The notes beneath the pieces were generated by a model that saw only the letters and a list, made by a program, of their open reading frames with translations, did no database searches and was not told where the DNA came from. The translations under genes and the position numbers were made by a program. Of a DNA stretch of 64,000 nt, positions 9,937 to 20,521 are shown one piece after another (positions within the stretch are counted from its first letter, which is position 1; each line of letters starts with the position of its first letter). The DNA is from Dickeya undicola (GTDB taxonomy: Bacteria > Pseudomonadota > Gammaproteobacteria > Enterobacterales > Enterobacteriaceae), in the NCBI RefSeq assembly GCF_000784735.1, contig NZ_JSYG01000004.1, positions 310,001 to 374,000 on the forward strand. Direction: 5' to 3'.

Positions 9937-10848
9937 TTAGGCTTCACTCTGTGATTCAGGCGAGGCGGATGGCCGCGCCACGGAGGACTCCTGCGGCTCC
10001 GGACGATTCGTCAACCGGGACAGGATGCTTGCCAGTTTGTAGCGCATATCCGCACGGCGCACGATCATATCGATAGCACCTTTCTCCAGCAGGAATTCAC
10101 TGCGCTGGAAGCCCGGCGGCAGTTTTTCACGCACCGTCTGCTCAATAACACGTGGACCAGCAAAACCGATCAGCGCTTTCGGCTCGGCAATGTTCAGGTC
10201 GCCCAACATCGCCAGACTGGCGGACACGCCACCCATCGTCGGGTCGGTCAGTACCGAAATATACGGCAAGCCGCGTTCGCGCATTTTCGCCAACGCCGCA
10301 CTGGTTTTCGCCATCTGCATCAGCGACATCAGTGCTTCCTGCATACGGGCACCGCCACTGGCGGAGAAACAAACCAGCGGGCAGTTGTCTTCCAGTGCCT
10401 GCTCAACGGCACGGACAAACCGCGCACCAACAACAGACGCCATCGAACCGCCCATGAAGGAGAATTCGAACGAAGCCGCAACCACCGGCATGTCGTACAA
10501 CGTGCCCTTCATCACCACCAGGGCGTCTTTTTCGTCAGACTGCTTCTGCGCCGAGACGATACGGTCCTTGTATTTCTTGGAGTCTCTGAATTTCAGGACA
10601 TCTTTAGGTTCCAGCTCGCTGCCCAGTTCCACCATGCCTTCTTTGTCCAGAAACGCATGGAGACGAGCCCGAGCGGACAACCGCATGTGGTGATCACATT
10701 TCGGACACACTTCCAGGTTGCGTTCCAGTTCGGCGCGGTAAAGTACCTGACCGCAACTGTCACATTTAGTCCACACCCCTTCAGGAATATTCGCCTTACG
10801 GGTTGGCGTGACATTACTTTTGTTAAGAATTCGTTCAATCCAGCTCAT
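9937..10848 (-). CDS. accD: Acetyl-CoA carboxylase carboxyltransferase subunit beta
   Basis: 303 aa carboxyltransferase beta subunit, which with AccA transfers carboxyl from biotin-BCCP to acetyl-CoA to give malonyl-CoA. The N-terminal zinc ribbon has Cys29, Cys32, Cys48 and Cys51 (CX2C-X15-CX2C). The crotonase-like core contains [10 protein letters not shown] and [10 protein letters not shown]. The last ~20 residues are a Ser/Pro/Glu-rich tail. Confidence 0.97.
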   Translation of the reverse strand: MSWIERILNKSNVTPTRKANIPEGVWTKCDSCGQVLYRAELERNLEVCPKCDHHMRLSARARLHAFLDKEGMVELGSELEPKDVLKFRDSKKYKDRIVSAQKQSDEKDALVVMKGTLYDMPVVAASFEFSFMGGSMASVVGARFVRAVEQALEDNCPLVCFSASGGARMQEALMSLMQMAKTSAALAKMRERGLPYISVLTDPTMGGVSASLAMLGDLNIAEPKALIGFAGPRVIEQTVREKLPPGFQRSEFLLEKGAIDMIVRRADMRYKLASILSRLTNRPEPQESSVARPSASPESQSEA

Positions 10849-11078
10849 TGATAACCTTTCTGCTTGAACCTGGCACCAGCCAGTACGCTGCTACACGTTA
10901 CCCCATCCCTGGCAACGCCGCCGATAAAGCGATATCGCATCCCGAACTCACCGGGACAGGACATTGTCATTCATGCTGTTTTATACAAACACAGCCATAA
11001 ATGCTGCTCATTAAACCATAACGATCCGGGCGTGTGGATAAAAAACTGGTCAAACCGGATGTTAAAATAATTTTCCAC
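10849..11078. promoter_or_regulatory. accD upstream region
   Basis: This 230-bp gap between dedA and accD on the minus strand should carry the accD promoter. I see no strong operator or terminator in it. Confidence 0.3.
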
Positions 11079-11744
11079 TTATTTCATATTTTGCCGCGTC
11101 AGGGTGCGTTTGTGCCGCCAAAACTCGATCAACCCCGGCAGAATGGAGATGAAGATGATCGCCACGATCAATAACTTCAGGTTCTCCTGCACCACCGGCA
11201 GATCACCGAACAGGTAACCGGCATAGGTGAACAACAACACCCACAGCAGCGCACCGGTCACGTTGTACAGGGCGAACTCACGGTAACGCATGTGCCCCAT
11301 CCCGGCGACAAAGGGCGCAAATGTTCTCACAATCGGCACAAAGCGCGCCAGAATTATTGTCTTACCGCCGTGACGCTCATAAAACGCATGAGTGCGGTCC
11401 AGATAGCTGCGCCGGAAAATACGCGAGTGGGGATTACGGAACAATTTCTCGCCAAACAATCGGCCGATAGTGTAATTCACCGCATCACCCAGTACCGCGG
11501 CCACCACCATCAGTGCAACCATCAGGTGAACGTTCAGGTCATTGGTCGGTAACGCGGCCAGCGCTCCTGCCACAAATAGCAGCGAATCACCAGGCAGGAA
11601 TGGCGTAACCACCAGGCCGGTTTCACAAAACAGAATCAGGAACAGAATCGCGTAGATCCATACGCCATACTGCGCCACCAACCCAGCCAGATGCACATCA
11701 ATGTGCAGGATGAAATCAATGATAAACCGTACAAAATCCAGCAT
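11079..11744 (-). CDS. dedA: DedA-family membrane protein
   Basis: 221 aa multi-pass inner-membrane protein. It has the family motif (F/Y)xPG-like region FLPGDSLLF at about residue 50 and the GR-x-VP block [22 protein letters not shown] near 128-150. DedA proteins belong to the VTT superfamily, linked to undecaprenyl phosphate or phospholipid movement and proton-motive-force maintenance; the cargo of this member is not known from sequence. Place and length match E. coli DedA (between truA and accD). Confidence 0.93.
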   Translation of the reverse strand: MLDFVRFIIDFILHIDVHLAGLVAQYGVWIYAILFLILFCETGLVVTPFLPGDSLLFVAGALAALPTNDLNVHLMVALMVVAAVLGDAVNYTIGRLFGEKLFRNPHSRIFRRSYLDRTHAFYERHGGKTIILARFVPIVRTFAPFVAGMGHMRYREFALYNVTGALLWVLLFTYAGYLFGDLPVVQENLKLLIVAIIFISILPGLIEFWRHKRTLTRQNMK

Positions 11745-11806
11745 AATCGCGTCCTTATTCAGTTCAATGCCGACTTCGCCGCTCGTTTACGGCGCGCCAG
11801 TTCCCG

Positions 11807-12637
11807 TTAAATCACCACATCCGGCAGAAACAGCGGCCCCATCGACGCGCAGGGAATAGCGAAGTCCTGCGGATAATCCACCGCAACCAAATACAGCCCA
11901 TCGGCTTTCGCCGTCGCGGCGGCCAATGTTCGGTCTTTTGCCGCCAGCAATTCAGCCATCCAGTTTTCCGGCTGGTTGCCACAGCCAATTTCCATCAGGC
12001 TGCCCACAATGTTACGCACCATGTGATGCACAAACGCGTTGGCCTTGATGTCCACCACGACATAATCGCCCTGACGCACCACCCGCAGGTGCATTAGGTT
12101 ACGCCAGGGTGTGCGCGACTGGCATTGCACCGCCCGGAACGAGGTAAAATCGTTCTCTCCCAGCAGGCACTGACCGGCGCGGTGCATACGCTCGGCATCC
12201 AGCGGCAGGTAGTAATGCGTCACCCCCTGCGACAGAATTGCAGGTCGGAAGCGCCGGTTATAAATCACGTAGCGGTAACGACGAGCAGTGGCGCTGAAAC
12301 GGGCATGAAACGCATCATCCACCGTTTTCACCCAACGCACCGCGATATCTGGCGGCAAGTTGGCGTTAACACCCATGGTCCAGGCCGCATCTTTACGTAC
12401 CGCGCGGGTGGTGAAATGCACCACCTGTCCGGTCGCGTGCACCCCAGCGTCGGTCCGACCGGCGCAAAATACGTCGATTCGTTCGTTCGCCACCTGAGAC
12501 AGCGCCGCCTCCAGACATCCCTGAACGCTGTTTACTTCAGCCTGACGCTGCCAGCCGTAATAACGACTGCCGTCATACTCGATCCCCAGGGCAATTTTCA
12601 GCGGCGCCTCGTTATCCGCGTGCTGCAACGCCGTCAT
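11807..12637 (-). CDS. truA: tRNA pseudouridine(38-40) synthase TruA
   Basis: 276 aa enzyme that isomerises U38, U39 and U40 in the tRNA anticodon stem-loop. The catalytic aspartate is D63 in [11 protein letters not shown]. The start codon overlaps the usg stop codon as TAATG, so translation is probably coupled. Confidence 0.96.
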   Translation of the reverse strand: MTALQHADNEAPLKIALGIEYDGSRYYGWQRQAEVNSVQGCLEAALSQVANERIDVFCAGRTDAGVHATGQVVHFTTRAVRKDAAWTMGVNANLPPDIAVRWVKTVDDAFHARFSATARRYRYVIYNRRFRPAILSQGVTHYYLPLDAERMHRAGQCLLGENDFTSFRAVQCQSRTPWRNLMHLRVVRQGDYVVVDIKANAFVHHMVRNIVGSLMEIGCGNQPENWMAELLAAKDRTLAAATAKADGLYLVAVDYPQDFAIPCASMGPLFLPDVVI

Positions 12638-13647
12638 TACCCCAGGTACTCCTCAATCAGCCGTTCGGCGGTTTCCACCGCCATCAGCGCACCGCCGAAA
12701 CGGATATTGTCGGCCACCGACCAGAACTGCAACAGCTCAGGTATGCCGTAATCGTTGCGCAGACAGCCAATATTCAGTTGTACATTGCCTGACGCGTCTT
12801 CTACCTGCGTCGGGTAGTCATCTTCCTCGCTCAGTGCCACATCGCCCGCCTGCGCCAGCACGTCGCGTGCTTCATCGGCAGACAACGGGCGCAATGCTTC
12901 CAGATGCACCACCTGCGCATGGCCATAAAACACCGGCGACTGTACGCAACTGACCGAAATCGGCAGGCCGTCGTCCTGCAATACCTTGCGCACTTGCTCC
13001 ACCAGCCGACGTTCTTCACGCACGCTGCCTTCACTATCCGCCAACAGCGGCAACAGGTTGAACGCCAGCTGTTTCGGGAACAACCCCGGCTCAGCCGGAA
13101 TACCGTTGAGCAGGCGAGCGCTCTGGCCCGCCAGGTCATCTACCGCCGCCTTGCCATGAGCCGACACCGACAGCAGATTGGCCACATGCAGACGCGACAG
13201 CCCGGCCTGCTCCGTCAGCGGTTTGATCGCGGTGAGCAACTGGCTGGTCAGGCTGTCCGCCACCGCCACGATATTGCGGTTGCGGTAATCCGCCAGCACG
13301 TGCGGGTTGACGCCCGGCACCACCAGCGGCACATCCGGCTCCAGCGCGAACAGACCGCTGCTGTCAATCACCAGACAACCGGCGTTACCCGCCGCTTCGG
13401 CATAGCGGGCGCTGGCTTCCATACCGGCGACGAAAAACGCCAGTTGTACCTGCGACCAGTCGAAATCTGCGGCGTCTTCCACCCGCAGCGAACGGCCGCT
13501 AAAACGCAGGCTCTCGCCGACGCTGTTTTCACTCGCCAGCGCATAAAGTTCACCCACGGGAAACTCACGTTCCTGCAACAGCTCCAGCAACGCGGTGCCG
13601 ACGGCACCGGTCGCGCCCAGCAGCGCGATATTCCAGCCATTGGACAT
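12637..13647 (-). CDS. usg: Usg, aspartate-semialdehyde dehydrogenase-like protein
   Basis: 336 aa protein of the Asd family. The N-terminal dinucleotide motif GATGAVG is at about residues 11-17. Where true Asd enzymes have the catalytic Cys (NPNCST), this protein reads VADSLTSQ, so it probably lacks dehydrogenase activity, as for E. coli Usg, whose role is unknown. It stands between pdxB and truA as in E. coli and overlaps truA by one base. Confidence 0.9.
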   Translation of the reverse strand: MSNGWNIALLGATGAVGTALLELLQEREFPVGELYALASENSVGESLRFSGRSLRVEDAADFDWSQVQLAFFVAGMEASARYAEAAGNAGCLVIDSSGLFALEPDVPLVVPGVNPHVLADYRNRNIVAVADSLTSQLLTAIKPLTEQAGLSRLHVANLLSVSAHGKAAVDDLAGQSARLLNGIPAEPGLFPKQLAFNLLPLLADSEGSVREERRLVEQVRKVLQDDGLPISVSCVQSPVFYGHAQVVHLEALRPLSADEARDVLAQAGDVALSEEDDYPTQVEDASGNVQLNIGCLRNDYGIPELLQFWSVADNIRFGGALMAVETAERLIEEYLG

Positions 13648-13732
13648 GTGATCGTTCTCCCCAAGAATAATGAATAAAACACACCGGACGATGATCGCAC
13701 CGCCCGGATTAATCTGATTTTGATACTGGAAA

Positions 13733-14866
13733 TTAGTGTTCGTTGACCGACGCGGTAAAACCCAGCCGGTTCAGCCGGTCTGCACTCTCCCGATCGGCGC
13801 AGACGACATGCAGCGATGACCACTCGCGCCGCTCCTGATAGAACTTGCGCAGCCGGTCAAATTCGCCGGGCACGTGCGCTACCTGACGCAACAAGGCGTC
13901 GTCACGGCGCACATCATACACCAGATGCACCAGCCGTTTGAGCTGACGCTCATCCAGTGGCACGGTCAGGGTAACCTCAGACAGTTCCGGTGTCGGCAGC
14001 AGCGACGACAGGGCGACCTGTTGCGGTTGACCAATGAAATGGCTCCAGGCTTCGAAAACCTGGGTGGTGCCGCGCGCTTTGCCTTCCAACGTATAACCAG
14101 CAATATGCGCGGTGCCGATGTCGACCCGTTCAAGCAGCTCGATGGACAATTCCGGCTCCGGCTCCCATACGTCCAGCACCACGCTGAGGTTTTTGCCGCC
14201 TTGCAACGCCGCCAGCAAAGCAGCGTTATCCACCACCGGACCCCGGCAGGCGTTAATCAGGATGGTGCCGTCTTTCAAACGCGCCAGCAGCGCAGCATCC
14301 ACGCTGTGCCAGGTAGCGTAAGGGCCATCTTTGAGCAGCGGCGTGTGAAACGTCAGCACATCGGCCTGCGCCACTACCTCGTCCAACGACAGGAACGGCC
14401 CGCTGTCACCACGATCCGCCCGCGGCGGGTCACACAGCAGCGTGCGCACACCCAGCGCCGTCAGCCGGTCATTGAGACGGGAACCTACGTTGCCCACCCC
14501 GATAATGCCGACGGTACGATCCGTCAGATTGAAGCCATCGCGTTCCGCCAACATCAGCAGCGAGGAAAACACATACTCCACCACCGCAATCGCATTACAA
14601 CCGGGCGCGGCGGAAAAGGCGATGCCCTGTTGGCGCAGAAAGGCTTCATCGACATGATCGGTTCCCGCCGTCGCCGTACCAACAAACTTCACCGCTTTGC
14701 CGGTCAGCAGGTCGGCGTTCACTTTGGTGACTGAACGTACCATCAGCGCATCCGCCCCGTTCAGGGCATCCGTCGGAATCGGCCGCCCCGGCACCGCCGT
14801 CACCTCGCCCAGACGGCTGAACAGCGTCTGCGCGTAAGGCATATTTTCATCAACTAGGATTTTCAC
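13733..14866 (-). CDS. pdxB: 4-phosphoerythronate dehydrogenase PdxB
   Basis: 377 aa D-2-hydroxyacid dehydrogenase of pyridoxal 5'-phosphate synthesis (4-phosphoerythronate to 2-oxo-3-hydroxy-4-phosphobutanoate). The NAD motif [12 protein letters not shown] is at about residues 119-130. The catalytic Arg (NACRGPVVD), Glu (DVWEPEP) and His (TAHIAGY) are all present. A GTG start at 14866 is chosen: it has a good ribosome site (caggaaag) and gives the E. coli length and N-terminus ([12 protein letters not shown]); an open frame runs further upstream but lacks similarity. Confidence 0.95.
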   Translation of the reverse strand: MKILVDENMPYAQTLFSRLGEVTAVPGRPIPTDALNGADALMVRSVTKVNADLLTGKAVKFVGTATAGTDHVDEAFLRQQGIAFSAAPGCNAIAVVEYVFSSLLMLAERDGFNLTDRTVGIIGVGNVGSRLNDRLTALGVRTLLCDPPRADRGDSGPFLSLDEVVAQADVLTFHTPLLKDGPYATWHSVDAALLARLKDGTILINACRGPVVDNAALLAALQGGKNLSVVLDVWEPEPELSIELLERVDIGTAHIAGYTLEGKARGTTQVFEAWSHFIGQPQQVALSSLLPTPELSEVTLTVPLDERQLKRLVHLVYDVRRDDALLRQVAHVPGEFDRLRKFYQERREWSSLHVVCADRESADRLNRLGFTASVNEH

Positions 14867-15020
14867 GTTGGCTTTCCTGATAGACCGCTGAGACACCCGC
14901 GCCGCAGCGATGAAACGAAGGGCATTATTCTGCCACAAACCGGCACCGGGTAACACTGACGACGGGAACGGCAGACGGGCGGCATTGCGAACCACGCATC
15001 ACACTCATGGATACGTTTTA

Positions 15021-16427
15021 TCAGGCCGACGGCTCGCCACATGCCGACTCACCAAATGCAATCCGCACCCGCAGACCACCCAGCGCCGGGCTGTCCAGCA
15101 ACTGAACGCGGGTACGATGCCAGAGGGCAATATCCCTGACCAGAGCCAGCCCCAACCCCGCCCCCGGCAAACCGCCGTGGTTATCCAGCCGGTGAAACGG
15201 CCTCATCGCCTGCTCGCGCTCGCCGGGCGGAATACCGGGACCGCTGTCCTCCACCTCCAGGTACTGTGCCTGAACCCGTGCGGTTACCCCCCCGCCCGAT
15301 GGGGTGTATTTCAGCGCATTATCCAGCAAGTTAGCGCACAACTCTGCCAGCAGTAGCGGTTCACCGCGAATCAGGCAATGCTCATCGCCTTCGTAGCCCA
15401 GATCGATTTGTCGGCTACGAGCCTGGGGCAAACGGGAAAAGCAGGCATCCCGTACCAGTTCGGCCAGGTCCACCGTTTGCCAGGTATGTTCTTTGCTGTC
15501 CTGTGCTCTCAGGCGTGACAATTGCAGCAGGCGGTCGGTCAGTTGGATGGTGTCGTCCAGTGTGGTGCGCATACCAGTGAGGCTGTCACGCCACTGAGCA
15601 GGTTGCGAACTGTTCAACGCCACGTCAACCTGCGTTTTCAGCACCGCCAGCGGCGTTCTGAGCTGATGTGCTGCATCCGCACCAAAACGCTCCTGGCGTT
15701 GCACCAATCCGCTCAACCGCCCGATATAACGGTTGAACGCCACCAGTAACGGTTGCATTTCCGACCAGGGTAACAGTGGCGGCAACGGCGTTAAGTCTCC
15801 TGGCTCGCGCCGCACCATCACACTGGATAACTGACGTAGCGGCCGCAACAGCTTGCGAAACAACAGCAGCACCAGCAATAGCGCCAACAGGACCAGCGCG
15901 CTCTGGCTAATCACCGCCGTCAGCAGTTGCCGGTGTGCGAAAGCCTCGCGGGAACTCAGCGTTTCCGCCACCAGAATCAACACCATGCCCTCCACACTGG
16001 ATTCATGAACCGGCTGCCACAGTGCCACCACTCGAATAGCCCGCCCGTGATAACGAGCATCATAAAAATGCGCCAGCGCCGGGTAATCACGCGACAGCGG
16101 AATACCACGGGGCAGCGGCGGCAGGTCGTCATAACCGGAAAGGGTTTTTCCCTGAGGCGTCACCACCTGATAATAGAGCTGGTCATTCATGTTGCGCTCA
16201 AAGCTGTCCAACACCACCCAGGGCACATCCACCGCTAACTGCCCGTTGCGCACCGTCAGCCGTTCAGCCACCGTGCGGGCCGAAGCCAGCAGAGAGCGGT
16301 CGTATGCCTGTGTCGCCGCCCCTTGCGCACTGTGATAGTGGCTCCAAACCGACAATGCCCATAGCAGTGCCATCGGCAAGCCGAGATAGCGCATCAGTTG
16401 GCCGCGCAGCGAACTAACTTTCGCCAT
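15021..16427 (-). CDS. tctE: Sensor histidine kinase TctE
   Basis: 468 aa inner-membrane sensor. It has an N-terminal TM at about residues 8-28, a periplasmic domain of about 130 residues, a second TM near 170-190, HAMP, a HisKA box (AAHQLRTPLAVL, phospho-His near 258), N box (NLLDNALKYTP), G1 (DSGPGIP) and G2 (GAGLGLALV). The ATG at 16427 overlaps the tctD coding end by 14 bp. It is expected to sense tricarboxylates and phosphorylate TctD, since the operon diverges from tctCBA. Confidence 0.92.
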   Translation of the reverse strand: MAKVSSLRGQLMRYLGLPMALLWALSVWSHYHSAQGAATQAYDRSLLASARTVAERLTVRNGQLAVDVPWVVLDSFERNMNDQLYYQVVTPQGKTLSGYDDLPPLPRGIPLSRDYPALAHFYDARYHGRAIRVVALWQPVHESSVEGMVLILVAETLSSREAFAHRQLLTAVISQSALVLLALLLVLLLFRKLLRPLRQLSSVMVRREPGDLTPLPPLLPWSEMQPLLVAFNRYIGRLSGLVQRQERFGADAAHQLRTPLAVLKTQVDVALNSSQPAQWRDSLTGMRTTLDDTIQLTDRLLQLSRLRAQDSKEHTWQTVDLAELVRDACFSRLPQARSRQIDLGYEGDEHCLIRGEPLLLAELCANLLDNALKYTPSGGGVTARVQAQYLEVEDSGPGIPPGEREQAMRPFHRLDNHGGLPGAGLGLALVRDIALWHRTRVQLLDSPALGGLRVRIAFGESACGEPSA

Positions 16428-17088
16428 GGTTACACTCCAGGCTGTACCCCAGTCCACGCAGGGTAACGATCATCACATCGCTGCCCGCCAATTTTTTGCG
16501 GATACGGTGCACGTACAAATCCAGGCTGTCCGGGCTGGCGTCGTCCGTCAGGGTAAACACCTGCTCATACAGATACTGGCGCGACACCGGGCGGCCACGG
16601 CGCTGCATCAACGTATGCAACACCGCCTGCTCCCGCGGCGTCAGTGCCAGCGGTTTTTCCTGCAACAGAAAATAGCCTTCATCGTGCCAACTGAGATCGC
16701 CCAGACGCTGCACTTCCTGTACCAGCCCCTGACTGCGCCGCAGCAGCGCGCGTAACCGCGCTTCCAGCTCGGCCAGTTCGAACGGTTTGGTCAGGTAATC
16801 ATCGGCCCCCAGATTCAGCCCCCTTACCCGGTCCGCCACACTGGTGCGGGCCGTCAGCAGCAGTACCGGCAGATCCTGGCCGCGTTTACGCAAGCGGGCC
16901 AGCAACGCCAGTCCATCCATGCGCGGTAACGACACATCCAGCACCACCAGCGCATAGGTTTCCTGCTGCAACAGGTGGTCCGCTGCCACACCATCACCTA
17001 CCCTATCCACCGCGAACCCGGCCTCACCCAGTGCTTTTTCCAGCCAGTGGGCCAGTTCAGGGTGATCCTCAACCAGTAAAAGTCGCAT
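16414..17088 (-). CDS. tctD: Response regulator TctD (OmpR family)
   Basis: 224 aa regulator. The receiver domain has the phospho-acceptor D51 (VVLDVSLPRMDG) and the conserved Lys in YLTKPFEL; the C-terminal winged helix has TPREQAVL and SLDLYVHRIRKKL. It is transcribed away from tctC, with a 200-bp shared intergenic region, and overlaps tctE. It probably activates tctCBA. Confidence 0.93.
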   Translation of the reverse strand: MRLLLVEDHPELAHWLEKALGEAGFAVDRVGDGVAADHLLQQETYALVVLDVSLPRMDGLALLARLRKRGQDLPVLLLTARTSVADRVRGLNLGADDYLTKPFELAELEARLRALLRRSQGLVQEVQRLGDLSWHDEGYFLLQEKPLALTPREQAVLHTLMQRRGRPVSRQYLYEQVFTLTDDASPDSLDLYVHRIRKKLAGSDVMIVTLRGLGYSLECNHGES

Positions 17089-17206
17089 CGTCGTCAGCCT
17101 GTTTCCACATTACTCGTCCCCTTTTGGTAACTATCCGACGGCTATTGTCCCTCAAGATTGCGCTGTTTTTTAAGCGACCCCAATCACATCCTGAACACAT
17201 TTTCAA

Positions 17207-17227
17207 TAACTGAAAGGTAACTGAAAG
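17207..17227 (+). promoter_or_regulatory. Probable TctD binding site: direct repeats with 11-bp period
   Basis: The 10-mer TAACTGAAAG occurs at 17207 and again at 17218, an 11-bp period (one helical turn), typical of tandem OmpR-family sites. It lies just upstream of a plausible -10 region (tacaat, 17230-17235) in front of tctC. Confidence 0.5.
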
Positions 17228-17288
17228 ACTACAATATTAACAATATAACAACACCCGTTTCGGGGATGACAAACAGGAAGGAATGACA

Positions 17289-18266
17289 ATGAAAAAATAC
17301 CTCGCCCTTTCTCTCTCGTTGTGCGGATTGTTTACCGTTGCAACATCCACCCAGGCTGCCACACCAACCCGTACCGAATGTATCGCCCCGGCCAAGCCGG
17401 GCGGCGGCTTCGACCTGACCTGTAAATTGCTGCAAATCTCGCTGCAGGAAACCGGCACCCTCGATAGCCCGATGCGCGTCACCTACATGCCCGGCGGCGT
17501 GGGTGCCGTGGCTTACAACGCCATCGTGGCGCAGCGCCCGGACGAACCCGGCACCGTGGTCGCTTTTTCCGGCGGCTCACTGCTCAATCTGGCGCAGGGC
17601 AAATTTGGGCGCTACGGCGTCGATGACGTGAAATGGCTGGCGGCGGTCGGCACCGACTACGGCATGATCGCAGTACGGGCTGACTCGCCTTACCAGACAC
17701 TGAAAGACTTGCTCACCGCTATGCAGAAAACCCCCAATCAGGTGGTCGTCGGTGCCGGTGCCTCCATCGGTAGTCAGGACTGGATGAAAACCGCAATGCT
17801 GGCGCGCCACGCCGGTATCAATCCGCGCGACATGCGCTATGTGGCGTTCGAAGGCGGTGGCGAACCACTGACCGCCATGCTGGGCGGGCACGTGCAGGCG
17901 GTTTCCGGCGATATCAGTGAAATGGTGCCGCATTTGCAGGGTGGCAAGATTCGGGTGCTGGCGGTGTTCTCCGACCAACGTCTGCCGGGACAGCTGGCGG
18001 ATATCCCCACCGCCAAAGAACAGGGAGTCGACCTGGTCTGGCCGGTCATCCGTGGCTTCTACCTTGGCCCCAAAGTCAGCGACGCCAGCTACCAGTGGTG
18101 GGAACAAACCTTTAAGAAGATCGCCGCTACCGACGAATTCAAGAAACAGCGCGACCAGCGTGGCCTGTTCGAATTCAACCTGACTGGGCAGGCGCTGGAT
18201 ACCTACGTCAAAAAGCAGGTCGCGGATTACCGCGAACAGGCAAAGCAGTTCGGGCTGGCTAAATAA
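17289..18266 (+). CDS. tctC: Tricarboxylate-binding periplasmic protein TctC
   Basis: 325 aa solute-binding protein of the tripartite tricarboxylate transporter family. A signal peptide covers about residues 1-23 (cleavage near TQAATP). The mature start has CIAPAKPGGGFD, the ligand-loop motif of the family. Two ATGs lie six bases apart; the second (17289) has proper spacing to the aagga ribosome site and is preferred over 17283. It delivers citrate-type substrates to TctAB. First gene of tctCBA. Confidence 0.94.
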   Translation: MKKYLALSLSLCGLFTVATSTQAATPTRTECIAPAKPGGGFDLTCKLLQISLQETGTLDSPMRVTYMPGGVGAVAYNAIVAQRPDEPGTVVAFSGGSLLNLAQGKFGRYGVDDVKWLAAVGTDYGMIAVRADSPYQTLKDLLTAMQKTPNQVVVGAGASIGSQDWMKTAMLARHAGINPRDMRYVAFEGGGEPLTAMLGGHVQAVSGDISEMVPHLQGGKIRVLAVFSDQRLPGQLADIPTAKEQGVDLVWPVIRGFYLGPKVSDASYQWWEQTFKKIAATDEFKKQRDQRGLFEFNLTGQALDTYVKKQVADYREQAKQFGLAK

Positions 18267-18277
18267 AGGAGCCCATC

Positions 18278-18706
18278 ATGAGCGATCGTTTGTTTGCCGG
18301 GGTCTGGCTGGTGCTATGCCTGATTGGCCTGACCATCGGCTGGGGGATCCAAAGTGAGTACAGCTACGAACCGGTCGGCCCGCGCCCGTTTCCCCTCGCC
18401 ATTCTGGGATTAATGGCGTTGTGTGCCGTTCTCATGTTGCTGCGTAAACCAGACACCATCGACTGGCCGTCTCCGTTGGTCTTCCAGCGCTTGTCACTGC
18501 TGGTCGTGATGCTGGCATTGTATGCCTGGCTGTTTGAATCGCTGGGTTTCCCGCTAACGACCGCTCTGTTGGGTTGCGGCATGGGTATGCTGTTTGGCGC
18601 GGTGTGGTGGCTGGCAGCCTTGTCCGGCGCGGTGATGGGCGTATCGCTATTTTACGCGTTCGATAAACTGCTTGATGTCACGTTGCCGATGGGCGCGTGG
18701 TTCTAA
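18278..18706 (+). CDS. tctB: Tripartite tricarboxylate transporter small permease TctB
   Basis: 142 aa membrane protein with four hydrophobic segments (about residues 5-24, 36-52, 71-90, 99-130), the size and topology of TctB. It begins 11 bp after tctC with an aggag ribosome site and ends 15 bp before tctA. Confidence 0.92.
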   Translation: MSDRLFAGVWLVLCLIGLTIGWGIQSEYSYEPVGPRPFPLAILGLMALCAVLMLLRKPDTIDWPSPLVFQRLSLLVVMLALYAWLFESLGFPLTTALLGCGMGMLFGAVWWLAALSGAVMGVSLFYAFDKLLDVTLPMGAWF

Positions 18707-18721
18707 CCGGGAGACAATCTC

Positions 18722-20236
18722 ATGGATACCTGGTCTTTTCTGATGCAGGGATTTGCGGTGGCGATGACGCCGCAAAACCTGATGATTGCGCTGATCGGCT
18801 GTTTTATCGGCACCATCGTCGGGCTGCTGCCCGGCCTTGGCCCGATCAACGGCGTCGCGATTCTGATGCCGTTGGCTTTCGCGCTCAAACTGCCCGCAGA
18901 GTCTGCACTGATTCTGCTCGCCACCGTTTACCTCGGTTGCGAATACGGCGGGCGCATCTCCTCCATTCTGCTCAATGTGCCGGGAGACGCCGGTGCCATC
19001 ATGACCGCGCTTGACGGTTACCCGATGGCGCAGCAGGGAAAAGCCGGTGTGGCGCTGTCTATTTCCGCCGTCAGTTCGTTCGTCGGATCGAGCATCGCTA
19101 TTGCTGGCATTATTCTGTTCGCGCCGTTGCTGGCCAACTGGTCGCTGGCGTTTGGCCCCGCCGAGTATTTTGCTCTGATGGTGTTCGCCATCGCCTGCCT
19201 CGGCAGTATGATGAGCCACAACCCGCTGAAGTCCTTTCTGTCGGCGTTGATTGGTCTGTCGATGGCGACCGTCGGCGTCGACGCCAATACCGGCGTCTAC
19301 CGTTTCACCTTCGATAGTGTGCATTTGTCTGACGGCATCCAGTTCGTGGTGGTGGTGATCGGCCTGTTTTCCGTTAGCGAAATCCTGCTGATGCTGGAAC
19401 ATACCGGCGGTGGGCAAAAGGTCACCAGGGCTACCGGGCGCATGATATTTAATGTCAGGGAAGGCATACAGTGTATCGGGGCGACGCTGCGATCTTCATT
19501 GCTGGGATTCTTTGTTGGCATACTGCCGGGTGCCGGGGCGACTATCGCCAGCGCGATGGCCTGGATGACCGAGAAAAAGATCAGCGGTAACAGTGGCAAC
19601 TTCGGCAACGGTGATATCCGTGGCGTAGCGGCACCGGAAGCGGCCAACAACGCCTCCGCCTGCGGTTCATTCATTCCAATGTTGACGCTGGGCGTTCCCG
19701 GCTCCGGCACCACCGCCGTGATGATGGGCGCGTTGACGCTGTACAACATCACGCCGGGCCCCGCCATGTTTACCGAACAGCCGGATATCGTTTGGGGTTT
19801 GATCGCCGCCATGCTGATCGGCAACCTGATGCTGTTATTGCTCAATCTTCCCATGATCGGCGTATTCACCCGTATGCTGGCGATTCCGATGTGGTTTCTG
19901 GTGCCGACGATCGCCGCCATTTCCGCCGTCGGTGTCTACGCGGTACACAGCACCACCTTCGACCTGCTGCTGATGGTCGGGCTGGGGGTGTTCGGCTACC
20001 TGCTGCGCAAAATGCACTTTCCCATGTCACCGCTGATTCTGGGTTTTGTGCTGGGGGAAATGCTGGAGCAAAACCTGCGCCGTGCGTTGTCCATCAGTAA
20101 CGGGGAGTTATCCATTCTGTGGGACGGGCGTATCAGCCAGACACTGCTGAGCATGGCGGTGCTGATTCTGCTGGTGCCACCGGTTGTGAAATACTGGCGG
20201 TGGCGTATTCAACGCCGTTCCGTCCCCCACCCATAA
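18722..20236 (+). CDS. tctA: Tripartite tricarboxylate transporter large permease TctA
   Basis: 504 aa, about 12 transmembrane helices. Conserved TctA blocks are present: GLLPGLGPINGVAILMP near residue 37, EYGGRISSILLNVPGDAGA near 75, and a second related block with GILPGAGATIASAMAW near 265 and GVPGSGTTAVMMGAL near 325. It imports citrate or related tricarboxylates using an ion gradient with TctB and TctC. Last gene of the operon. Confidence 0.95.
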   Translation: MDTWSFLMQGFAVAMTPQNLMIALIGCFIGTIVGLLPGLGPINGVAILMPLAFALKLPAESALILLATVYLGCEYGGRISSILLNVPGDAGAIMTALDGYPMAQQGKAGVALSISAVSSFVGSSIAIAGIILFAPLLANWSLAFGPAEYFALMVFAIACLGSMMSHNPLKSFLSALIGLSMATVGVDANTGVYRFTFDSVHLSDGIQFVVVVIGLFSVSEILLMLEHTGGGQKVTRATGRMIFNVREGIQCIGATLRSSLLGFFVGILPGAGATIASAMAWMTEKKISGNSGNFGNGDIRGVAAPEAANNASACGSFIPMLTLGVPGSGTTAVMMGALTLYNITPGPAMFTEQPDIVWGLIAAMLIGNLMLLLLNLPMIGVFTRMLAIPMWFLVPTIAAISAVGVYAVHSTTFDLLLMVGLGVFGYLLRKMHFPMSPLILGFVLGEMLEQNLRRALSISNGELSILWDGRISQTLLSMAVLILLVPPVVKYWRWRIQRRSVPHP

Positions 20237-20254
20237 CACCCGCATCCGTCACAT

Positions 20255-20294
20255 AAAGCGAGCGCCGCGGATTACACCATCCGCGCGCCGCTTT
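20255..20294 (+). terminator. Possible terminator after tctCBA
   Basis: A GC-rich imperfect hairpin (agcgccgcggat / atccgcgcgccgct, 6-nt loop) is followed by CTTTA. The T run is weak. The rest of the gap to flk (20295-20521) shows no other feature I recognise. Confidence 0.5.
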
Positions 20295-20521
20295 ACCCAT
20301 CAGAATCAGCGTACTTCACGCCAGTCATATGTTTTTTCGCCTTTTCGTTCGGTTCAACGGAATTTTCGCCTGTTCACGCCCGACGGCTATCGGTAATACC
20401 GCACCGTTGTTATGATGCAATAGCGACGATAAGACCAGGTATACTGATGATAGATATGATGGCGATAACTTCATCGGGCTGAGGCGAAATCCCGTCACGC
20501 GTCTACGGTAAGGATCACACC

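Noticed and set aside
13874-14734. Long open frame antisense to pdxB
   Set aside because: Shadow of the pdxB coding sequence; His/Arg/Gln-rich composition typical of antisense frames.
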